Positions 1 to 6,944 of a stretch of DNA of 46,096 nucleotides are shown here, one piece after another. Under the pieces are notes generated by a model that was given only the letters and a program-made list of their open reading frames with translations, was not told where the DNA came from and ran no database searches. The stretch covers positions 1 through 46,096 of the forward strand of contig NZ_JADGES010000015.1 of the NCBI RefSeq assembly GCF_016744255.1, given 5' to 3'. How positions within the stretch are numbered: the first letter of the stretch is position 1; each line of letters starts with the position of its first letter. The position numbers and the translations under genes were made by a program. The DNA comes from Maribacter sp. GTDB taxonomy: Bacteria > Bacteroidota > Bacteroidia > Flavobacteriales > Flavobacteriaceae.

Positions 1-1
1 T

Positions 2-1333
2 ACCGAAGACGATTTTCCGTTGGATGAAAACGAAGATACCGATACCGATGGAGATGGTACAGGCGACAATGCGGATACGGATGACGATAACGATGGTACT
101 TTAGATACAGAAGACGATTTTCCGTTAGATAAAAACGAAGATACCGATACCGATGGAGATGGTACAGGCGACAATGCGGATACGGATGATGATAACGATG
201 GTACTTTAGATACAGAAGACGATTTTCCGTTAGATAAAAATGAAGATACCGATACCGATGGAGATGGTACAGGCGACAATGCAGATACGGATGATGATAA
301 CGATGGTACTTTAGATACAGAAGATGATTTTCCGTTAGATAAAAACGAAGATACCGATACCGATGGAGATGGTACAGGCGACAATGCAGATACGGATGAT
401 GATAACGATGGTACTTTAGATACAGAAGACGATTTTCCGTTAGATAAAAACGAAGATACCGATACCGATGGAGATGGTACAGGTGACAATGCGGATACGG
501 ATGATGATAACGACGGTACTTTAGATACAGAAGACGATTTTCCGTTAGATAAAAACGAAGATACCGATACCGATGGAGATGGTACAGGGGACAATGCCGA
601 TACCGATGACGATGGTGATGGAACGCCAGATTCTGAAGATGTTTTTCCTTTAGATCCAACAGAAGATACCGATACCGATAATGATGGTATTGGCGATTAT
701 ACCGATACCGATGATGATGGTGACGGAAATATAGATACGGATTCTGATGGTGATGGAATAGGAAATAACGTTGATTTAGATGACGATAATGATGGTACTT
801 TAGATTTTGAAGATGCTTTCACAACAGACCCAACGGAAGATACCGATACCGATGGTGATGGTATAGGAGATAATGCAGATTTAGATGATGATGCAGATGG
901 TTATTTAGATGAAGTGGAACATAGAGAAGGTACAGATTCTAAGAATTTTGCTAGTACGCCAGAAGATACAGATGGGGATGGAATTTCCGATAGTGTAGAT
1001 GATGATGATGATAATGATGGAGTAATGGATGCAAAAGATGTATTCCCTAAAACAGCAGAACCATCTTTAGCACCAGCAGAAGCATTTACTCCTAACGGAG
1101 ATGGTATAAATGATAATTGGTTTGTTCCAGGGATAGATAATTATCCTAATTCTAATGTAAAAGTTTATAACCGTTGGGGGCATGAGGTATTTGCAACAAC
1201 AAGTTATAAAAACGATTGGAATGGAACGTACAAATCTAATTCAGAAAAGCTTCCTGCAGGATCCTATTTATATGTAATAGACTTAGGTAATGGTACAGCA
1301 CCATTACAAGGTTGGATGTTTATTAATTACTAA
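2..1333 (+). CDS. Giant T9SS-exported adhesin, 3' end (TSP type-3 repeats + gliding-type CTD); 5' partial
   Basis: This is the C-terminal part of a large cell-surface protein; the frame is open to the left edge, so the true start lies outside the window. The visible part begins with Asp-rich thrombospondin type-3-like repeats (DTDGDGTGD and DDDNDG motifs), which in known families bind calcium and stiffen a stalk. At least six consecutive 35-residue units are nearly identical, then the repeats diverge (about 655-1050). The last ~85 residues (AEAFTPNGDGINDNW..., then VYNRWGHEVF and a final GWMFINY) fit the gliding-motility-associated / T9SS type B sorting domain, which directs export through the type IX system. 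The PorP/SprF gene follows 19 bp downstream, as in sprB-sprF-like loci. The ligand is unknown. The family call is firm. Confidence 0.93.
   Translation, partial: TEDDFPLDENEDTDTDGDGTGDNADTDDDNDGTLDTEDDFPLDKNEDTDTDGDGTGDNADTDDDNDGTLDTEDDFPLDKNEDTDTDGDGTGDNADTDDDNDGTLDTEDDFPLDKNEDTDTDGDGTGDNADTDDDNDGTLDTEDDFPLDKNEDTDTDGDGTGDNADTDDDNDGTLDTEDDFPLDKNEDTDTDGDGTGDNADTDDDGDGTPDSEDVFPLDPTEDTDTDNDGIGDYTDTDDDGDGNIDTDSDGDGIGNNVDLDDDNDGTLDFEDAFTTDPTEDTDTDGDGIGDNADLDDDADGYLDEVEHREGTDSKNFASTPEDTDGDGISDSVDDDDDNDGVMDAKDVFPKTAEPSLAPAEAFTPNGDGINDNWFVPGIDNYPNSNVKVYNRWGHEVFATTSYKNDWNGTYKSNSEKLPAGSYLYVIDLGNGTAPLQGWMFINY
29..658 (+). repeat. Tandem 105-bp coding repeat, six copies
   Basis: Units start at 29, 134, 239, 344, 449 and 554. 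Each encodes 35 residues (NEDTDTDGDG ... FPLDK). The first five are almost identical at DNA level, with a few silent changes (for example gac/gat and gcg/gca); the second half of the sixth diverges. The first 28 bases are the tail of another unit, so the array continues upstream. Near-identity at silent sites suggests recent duplication or gene conversion, so copy number is probably variable and could be mis-assembled. Confidence 0.95.
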
Positions 1334-1352
1334 AGTAAAACCCCAAGAAAAA

Positions 1353-2240
1353 ATGAAAATAAAATTAATATATACAATAGTTTTCTTAGCATTGGCAAGC
1401 ATGAGTTTGTCGGCACAGCAAGAACCTAATTATACGTTTTATAGGTATAATATGAATTTAATAAACCCTGCGTATGCAGGTGCTAATGAGGTTACAGATT
1501 TAGGTCTTAATGTTAGAAGCCAATGGGCAAGTGTAGAAGGAGCTCCAGAAACGCAAAGTGTTATTTTTGGAACACCTTTGCGAAAAAATGTAGGTATTGG
1601 AGCTTCTATAATAAATGATAGAACTTTTATAGAAAACCAAACCTCTATTGCTTTAGACTTTTCATACAAATTAAAATTAAATGACAGCCATGATTTGTTT
1701 TTTGGGTTAAAGGCAGGCTTTAATTCTTATAAAGCAAATACTGCAGGTTTAATGACCTATGGAATTCAAGCAGATCCGTCTTTAATGAATATTGATGGAG
1801 GCTTTAATGTTAATATAGGAGTAGGCGCCTATTTAAAACACGATAAGTACTTTTTAGCTTTGTCTATACCAAAAGTGTTAACGCCAGATAGATTAGAGTA
1901 TGATGATGGTTTGGCTAAGGTAGGCATGGATAAAATGCACATTTATTTAGCAGGTGGTTATGACATTAGTTTAGCAGATGAAATAGTATTGAAACCTACT
2001 GTACTATTAAGTTATGTGGAGGCTTCTCCCTTATCTGTAGATGTTACGGCTCTTGTAGAGTTTAATAACAGATTTAGTTTAGGAGCAGGGTATAGGTTAG
2101 ATGAAAGTATTAGTGGTATTCTTGTTTTTAAAGCCAATAAATGGATGGAATTAGGGTACGCATATGAAGCAGCGTTTGAAAGCCCTGTAAGAACCATAGA
2201 TAATGGCACACATGAGATATTACTTAATTTAAAATTATAA
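1353..2240 (+). CDS. PorP/SprF family T9SS outer-membrane protein
   Basis: This 295-residue protein starts at the ATG at 1353. A longer frame from 1290 would overlap the upstream gene and lack a good signal peptide. Residues 1-21 form a signal peptide (MKIKLIYTIVFLALASMSLSA, cleaved before QQEP). The mature part opens with YTFYRYNMNLINPAYAGA, the hallmark of PorP/SprF proteins, and continues as amphipathic strands with an aromatic-poor C-terminus. Family members are outer-membrane beta-barrels working with the type IX system, typically each paired with a particular type B CTD substrate. Its place directly after the repeat adhesin points to that protein as its client. A rho-independent terminator follows. 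Confidence 0.92.
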   Translation: MKIKLIYTIVFLALASMSLSAQQEPNYTFYRYNMNLINPAYAGANEVTDLGLNVRSQWASVEGAPETQSVIFGTPLRKNVGIGASIINDRTFIENQTSIALDFSYKLKLNDSHDLFFGLKAGFNSYKANTAGLMTYGIQADPSLMNIDGGFNVNIGVGAYLKHDKYFLALSIPKVLTPDRLEYDDGLAKVGMDKMHIYLAGGYDISLADEIVLKPTVLLSYVEASPLSVDVTALVEFNNRFSLGAGYRLDESISGILVFKANKWMELGYAYEAAFESPVRTIDNGTHEILLNLKL

Positions 2241-2270
2241 GCTAGAGTTTAATTGTATTTTTTAGTTACT

Positions 2271-2309
2271 AAAAGCCGTCTAAATAGTATGTATTTAGGC
2301 GGTTTTTTT
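2271..2309 (+). terminator. Rho-independent terminator after porP/sprF
   Basis: The arms GCCGTCTAAAT and ATTTAGGCGG pair around a short loop, with one G-U pair and a small bulge, and are followed by seven T residues. The hairpin sits 30 bp after the stop of the PorP/SprF gene. Confidence 0.85.
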
Positions 2310-2444
2310 ATGCAGAAAAAGCAAATATACTAATAACTCATCTTTATGTTTTTTACAAAAAAGTATCCCCTTACCCTCTTTTAAACATTATGAATACGTC
2401 TTTTTTTCCTTTTTTAGAAAACCTGAGCCGTTTTCGTTTAAAGC

Positions 2445-2487
2445 TGACATATGTCATGTTGTTAGTTTTATATCTGATGTAAATTTG
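2445..2487 (+). promoter_or_regulatory. Crp/Fnr-like operator and promoter of hpf operon
   Basis: A perfect 12-bp palindrome TGACATATGTCA (2445-2456) lies just upstream of a Bacteroidota-type promoter: TTG (2459-2461), 18 bp, then TAAATTTG (2480-2487). The palindrome centre is 29.5 bp before the first T of the -7 box, which puts it near -41, the class II activator position. Six other units in this window share this geometry. The core resembles the FNR consensus (TTGAT-N4-ATCAA). The identity of the regulator is inferred. Confidence 0.75.
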
Positions 2488-2513
2488 AGATATAACTTTA
2501 AATTAATAGATAT

Positions 2514-2813
2514 ATGATTATAGATATTCAATACGTGCAAATGCCTACAAGTGAAAGCATGAGTGCCTTTATAACTGAAAAGTTAGAAAAGTTAGCATCT
2601 AAATACGATTGGTTAATTAGAGCAGAAGTTTTCTTAAAACTAGAAAACGATAAAAGTGGTAAGAGTAAAGTTTGTGAAATACAATTAAGCGCACCAGGGC
2701 CAAGACTTTTTGCAAAAGCAACAGACGTGCAGTTTGATAAGGCAGCCATAAAAACAATTAAAGAATTAGAAAAACAACTTTCTAAACGTAAAGAGACGTT
2801 TAATCACCATTAA
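2514..2813 (+). CDS. hpf: Short hibernation-promoting factor / RaiA-type ribosome-associated protein
   Basis: This 99-residue protein has the fold pattern of the RaiA/YfiA/HPF family: an N-terminal strand IDIQYVQMPTSE, a helix with ITEKLEKLASKYD, strands AEVFLKLEND and KVCEIQLSAPG, and a Lys-rich C-terminal helix (KAAIKTIKELEKQLSKRKE). Family members bind the 30S decoding region and inactivate ribosomes in stationary phase or starvation. The length fits the short HPF class without the dimerising tail. It is the first gene of an operon with a universal stress protein and pyruvate phosphate dikinase, and has a Crp/Fnr-like operator and a strong promoter upstream. The grouping suggests a shutdown or low-oxygen programme. 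Confidence 0.88.
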   Translation: MIIDIQYVQMPTSESMSAFITEKLEKLASKYDWLIRAEVFLKLENDKSGKSKVCEIQLSAPGPRLFAKATDVQFDKAAIKTIKELEKQLSKRKETFNHH

Positions 2814-2824
2814 TAAATTTGGTT

Positions 2825-3661
2825 ATGAAAAAGATTTTAGTACCTACTAATTTTTCTGAAGATTCAGAATATGCATTAGAGGTAGCTTCTATCTTAGCTA
2901 AACAACATAAGGCAGAAATTGTATTATTTCATATGTTGGGATTGTCAGATATGTTTTTTTCTAATGATGAGACTAAGCTAGCTGCAGAAGCTAAATATTA
3001 CCTAAAACAAGCCAAAGAACGGTTTAATATTCTTTTAGAAAAATCGTATTTAAGAGGAATTAAAGTGTCTCAAATAGTTCAGAATTATAAAATTTTTAAA
3101 GAAATAAATAGTGTAGCCCTTGAGCAACAAGTAGATTTAATAGTTATGAGTTCGCATGGCAAAAATAGTTTAGGAGATATTTTTGTGGGTACAGGAACAG
3201 AACAGGTAATTCGCAGCTCAGAATTACCTGTTTTGGTAATAAAGAAACCTAATTCTTTTTTTAAACCCAAAGAAATAGTTTTTGCTTTCGATTTTCAAAT
3301 AGAAAGCTTAGAGGCGTATCGAAAAGCAATCCAAATGATTCAAGTCTTAGGGGCAAATATCAATTTGGTACACATAAATCTACCTTTTAGTAATTTTAAA
3401 AGCACCCTAGAAATAGAAGAACAAGTTAAACTTTTTATGCGTGTTGCTCACCACGGAGAAAATACACCTATTCAGAATATTACCTATTTAAACGGCTATA
3501 CTATAGAGCAAGGACTTTTCAATTATGCTAGTGAAATTTCCGCAGATGTTATTGCAGTTACTACACATGGACGTCGCGGTTTATCTCATTATTTTAAAGG
3601 TAGTATCGGTGAGGATATAGCCAACGAAGCTACTTTACCAGTATTGACAATTAAAATTTAA
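2825..3661 (+). CDS. Universal stress protein, tandem UspA domains
   Basis: This 278-residue cytosolic protein has two Usp domains (about 1-145 and 150-278). The start is the ATG at 2825 (MKKILVPTNFSEDSEYAL), 11 bp after hpf; an in-frame TTG two codons upstream is less likely. Domain 1 opens with the usual ILVPTNFS nucleotide-site strand but its glycine loop reads SSHGKNSLGDIFVGT, with the first Gly changed to Ser. Domain 2 has THGRRGLSHYFKGS, close to the G-x2-G-x9-G(S/T) ATP-binding motif. It lies between hpf and ppdK (16 bp to ppdK) and is very probably cotranscribed. The partner or target is unknown. Confidence 0.9.
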   Translation: MKKILVPTNFSEDSEYALEVASILAKQHKAEIVLFHMLGLSDMFFSNDETKLAAEAKYYLKQAKERFNILLEKSYLRGIKVSQIVQNYKIFKEINSVALEQQVDLIVMSSHGKNSLGDIFVGTGTEQVIRSSELPVLVIKKPNSFFKPKEIVFAFDFQIESLEAYRKAIQMIQVLGANINLVHINLPFSNFKSTLEIEEQVKLFMRVAHHGENTPIQNITYLNGYTIEQGLFNYASEISADVIAVTTHGRRGLSHYFKGSIGEDIANEATLPVLTIKI

Positions 3662-3677
3662 AATTTAAAAAACGGAT

Positions 3678-6407
3678 ATGGAAATTTTAGAAGAAGTACA
3701 ATCCCAAGTTTATCGTTTTGGAAATAAAAAAGCAGATGGCAATAGTAAAATGAAAAACCTTTTAGGAGGTAAAGGGGCAAATTTAGCAGAAATGAGTGCT
3801 ATAGGTATTCCTGTTCCACCTGGTTTTACTATTACAACAGAGGTTTGTACCATGTACAATGAGAAAGGAAAAGAAGAGGCTTTAGCGGCGATAAAGGCCG
3901 ATGTAGAAAAAGCATTAGAAAATATAGAAAATATAATGGAAGCATCATTTGGTGATGCTGATAATCCGTTACTTATTTCTGTACGTTCCGGAGCTAGAGT
4001 ATCTATGCCTGGAATGATGGATACAGTTCTAAATTTAGGTTTAAATGATGAGGTGGTAAAAGGTTTAGCTACCAAGACAAATAACGAGCGTTTCGCTTGG
4101 GATTCTTACCGTAGGTTTATTCAAATGTACGGCAGTGTTGTTTTAGGCATGAAACCAGAATCTAAAGAAGATATAGATCCATTTGAAGAAATAATGGAGC
4201 ACCTAAAGGATAAAAGAGAGATCGATTTAGATACAGATTTCAGCATTCAAGATTTAAAAGATTTAGTGTACGATTTTAAGGATGCTGTAAAGAAAAAAAC
4301 GGGACATGATTTTCCGTTGGATCCATGGGAACAATTATGGGGAGCAATTATAGCTGTTTTTAATAGTTGGAACGGAGATAGAGCTATTTATTATAGAAAT
4401 ATGAACGGCTACCCGTCTCAATGGGGTACCGCTGTAAATGTACAAGCCATGGTTTACGGTAACATGAATGAAAATTCGGGAACTGGCGTATGTTTTACTA
4501 GAGATGCGGGTACAGGAGAAAATGTATTTAATGGAGAGTATTTAATTAATGCGCAGGGAGAAGATGTGGTAGCAGGGGTAAGAACACCACAACAAATAAC
4601 CAAACTTGGTTCCCAACGATGGGCAGAATTAGCAAAAGTAGAAGAGGAAAACCGTAGCGCAAATTATCCTTCATTAGAGGAATTAATGCCAGTTATATTT
4701 AAAGAGCTCAACGAGTATCAAGAGATATTAGAAAAGCATTATAACGATATGCAAGATATGGAATTTACCATACAAGAAGGTAAACTTTGGATTTTACAAA
4801 CGCGTAATGGTAAACGTACGGGTGCTGCTATGGTAAAGATAGCCATAGACCTTTTAAAAGAAGGGTTTATAGATGAAAAAGCTGCCATGATGATGGTGGA
4901 ACCCAATAAATTAGATGAATTATTACATCCAATTTTTGATGCGGATGCTTTAAAAAGAGCAAATGTTATAGCACAAGGTTTACCAGCATCACCAGGTGCA
5001 GCAACAGGACAGATAGTGTTTCATGCAGATGAAACAAATAAATACCGTAATTGTATTTTAACAAGAATAGAAACGTCTCCAGAAGATTTAGAAGGGATGA
5101 ATATCGCTAAAGGTATTTTAACGGCTAGAGGAGGAATGACGTCCCATGCGGCAGTAGTTGCTCGTGGTATGGGAAAATGCTGTATTTCAGGAGCAGGAGC
5201 TTTAAAAATTGATTATAAAAGTAGAACTCTTACGGTAGAAGGAAAAGTGTATCATGAAGGAGATTGGATTTCTTTAAATGGTTCTACAGGAAATATTATA
5301 GAAGGTAAAGTTGCTACTAGTGAGCCAGAGTTAAGCGGTGAATTTGCAGAGATTATGGATTTGGCAAATAAATTTGCTACCATGAAAGTAAGAACTAATG
5401 CAGACTCTCCTAAAGATGCAAAAGTTGCCCGTAGTTTTGGAGCGGAAGGTATTGGTCTTACAAGAACAGAGCATATGTTTTTTGAAGTAGATCGTATTAA
5501 AGCTATGCGAGAAATGATACTTGCAGATACCGTTAAAGGCAGAAAACAAGCATTAGAAGATTTATTGCCAATGCAGCGTAGCGATTTTGAAGGTATTTTT
5601 AAAGTTATGGAAGGGTTTCCGGTAACTGTGAGATTGTTAGATCCACCATTGCATGAATTTGTACCGCACCAATTAGCAACGCAAAAGGAACTTGCCGATG
5701 ATATGCATATTTCCTTGCAGGCGGTAAAGAATAAAGTTTCAGAGCTTCAAGAATTTAATCCAATGTTAGGTCATAGAGGTTGTCGATTAGGAAATACGTA
5801 TCCTGAAATAACGGAAATGCAAACACGAGCGATTATAGAAGCAGCATTAAACCTTAAAGAAAAAGGAATAATTGCTAAACCAGAGATTATGGTTCCTTTA
5901 GTAGGTACATTGAAAGAGTTTGAGGCACAAGAGAAAATTATTAAAGATACCGCCAATTTAGTTTTTGCAGAAAGAAAAGATACTATCGACTATATGGTGG
6001 GTACAATGATAGAAATTCCTAGAGCTGCCTTATTAGCCGATAAAATAGCGGCAAAAGCAGATTTTTTCTCTTTCGGAACTAATGATTTAACACAAATGAC
6101 GTTTGGTTATTCTCGGGATGATGCCGGTAAATTTTTACCAATATACTTAGAAAAAGGTATTTTGGCTGTAGATCCGTTCGAGGTCTTAGATCAAGAAGGA
6201 GTGGGGCAACTGGTAGAAATGGGCACCAAGAGAGGTAGATCTACCAAGCCAGATTTAAAGGTTGGTATTTGTGGTGAACATGGTGGCGAACCAAGCTCTG
6301 TGGAATTTTGCTTTAATGCAGGAATGAATTACGTAAGCTGTTCTCCTTATAGAGTTCCTATAGCTAGAGCAGCAGCAGCACAGGCAGCTATTAAACGTAG
6401 TTTATAA
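3678..6407 (+). CDS. ppdK: Pyruvate, phosphate dikinase
   Basis: This 909-residue enzyme interconverts pyruvate + ATP + Pi with PEP + AMP + PPi. The N-terminal ATP-grasp part carries GGKGANLAEMSAIGIPVPPGFT and SVRSGARVSMPGMMDTVLNLG. The swivelling phosphohistidine domain has GGMTSHAAVVARGMGK with His490. The C-terminal TIM barrel has the GHRGCRLG and FGTNDLTQMTFGYSRDD motifs and the catalytic CGEHGGEPSS with Cys865. The length is typical and no key residue is missing. In the hpf-usp-ppdK operon the enzyme may save ATP by PPi-linked glycolysis, or feed PEP back to sugars, when respiration falls; this role is inferred. Confidence 0.97.
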   Translation: MEILEEVQSQVYRFGNKKADGNSKMKNLLGGKGANLAEMSAIGIPVPPGFTITTEVCTMYNEKGKEEALAAIKADVEKALENIENIMEASFGDADNPLLISVRSGARVSMPGMMDTVLNLGLNDEVVKGLATKTNNERFAWDSYRRFIQMYGSVVLGMKPESKEDIDPFEEIMEHLKDKREIDLDTDFSIQDLKDLVYDFKDAVKKKTGHDFPLDPWEQLWGAIIAVFNSWNGDRAIYYRNMNGYPSQWGTAVNVQAMVYGNMNENSGTGVCFTRDAGTGENVFNGEYLINAQGEDVVAGVRTPQQITKLGSQRWAELAKVEEENRSANYPSLEELMPVIFKELNEYQEILEKHYNDMQDMEFTIQEGKLWILQTRNGKRTGAAMVKIAIDLLKEGFIDEKAAMMMVEPNKLDELLHPIFDADALKRANVIAQGLPASPGAATGQIVFHADETNKYRNCILTRIETSPEDLEGMNIAKGILTARGGMTSHAAVVARGMGKCCISGAGALKIDYKSRTLTVEGKVYHEGDWISLNGSTGNIIEGKVATSEPELSGEFAEIMDLANKFATMKVRTNADSPKDAKVARSFGAEGIGLTRTEHMFFEVDRIKAMREMILADTVKGRKQALEDLLPMQRSDFEGIFKVMEGFPVTVRLLDPPLHEFVPHQLATQKELADDMHISLQAVKNKVSELQEFNPMLGHRGCRLGNTYPEITEMQTRAIIEAALNLKEKGIIAKPEIMVPLVGTLKEFEAQEKIIKDTANLVFAERKDTIDYMVGTMIEIPRAALLADKIAAKADFFSFGTNDLTQMTFGYSRDDAGKFLPIYLEKGILAVDPFEVLDQEGVGQLVEMGTKRGRSTKPDLKVGICGEHGGEPSSVEFCFNAGMNYVSCSPYRVPIARAAAAQAAIKRSL

Positions 6408-6437
6408 ATAAGAGCACTTATTTTTGAGTTAGAAAGA

Positions 6438-6480
6438 TGATACTTGTCATCTTTCTAACCAAAATATGAGGTTAAATTTG
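6438..6480 (+). promoter_or_regulatory. Crp/Fnr-like operator in a long inverted repeat, with promoter
   Basis: TGATACTTGTCA (6438-6449) is the core of a longer inverted repeat with 13-bp arms (6428-6459). It is followed by the -7 box TAAATTTG (6473-6480), whose first T is 29.5 bp from the palindrome centre, the same spacing as at hpf. The inverted repeat also sits just after ppdK and may act as a weak terminator, although no T-run follows. The GTG start of the next gene is only 4 bases past the -7 box, which implies a leaderless or near-leaderless transcript. Confidence 0.65.
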
Positions 6481-6484
6481 CCTT

Positions 6485-6862
6485 GTGGAGCGTAGTAAAT
6501 TACATATTGTATTATTTTTTGTAGCCATTACCCTAGCAACAAGCTTAAAAATAGCAGGGACTATGAGTTATTACATTTTAAATTCCGATAACTTTATAGA
6601 ACGTTTTTGTATTAATACGGATAAGCCAGAATTAAAATGTAATGGTAAGTGCGAGCTTGCAAAAATGTTGAAAAAAGAAAATAGCACATCAGATTACCCA
6701 ATAAATACGGAACTAATAAAATCGGAAACGGTTTTGTTTATATGCTCGTTTGTTAAGTTAAAATTTCCAACTTTTAGAGCTAATGAAATCAATGAAGTAA
6801 TTTATTCTAATAAATACTCCTATAGATTTTTAAGTGCCATAGAATACCCTCCAGAAGCTTAG
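6485..6862 (+). CDS. Small Cys-motif membrane-anchored protein paired with copper-type TonB receptor
   Basis: This 125-residue protein starts at GTG 6485; no better start is visible. Residues 6-24 form a hydrophobic segment (LHIVLFFVAITLATS) that would serve as signal or anchor. It is followed by a short periplasmic-type region with FCINTDKPELKCNGKCELAKML (Cys42, Cys52, Cys56). The CNGKC pattern with CIN upstream recurs, from memory, in small Bacteroidota proteins encoded next to TonB-dependent receptors. The cysteines could bind metal or form a disulfide. The receptor gene follows 82 bp downstream and carries copper-ligand motifs, so a role in copper handling is inferred. No named family was assigned. 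Confidence 0.7.
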   Translation: MERSKLHIVLFFVAITLATSLKIAGTMSYYILNSDNFIERFCINTDKPELKCNGKCELAKMLKKENSTSDYPINTELIKSETVLFICSFVKLKFPTFRANEINEVIYSNKYSYRFLSAIEYPPEA

Positions 6863-6944
6863 TGTAAAATACTCGTTTTTTATTCTAAACATAGAACTAT
6901 TGTTTAGAAAAATCATCTATTTAACTATAAAAAAATTAACGAAA

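Noticed and set aside
29..658. Regular 105-bp repeats as a possible CRISPR array
   Set aside because: The units are contiguous, in frame and coding for calcium-binding repeats, with no spacers.
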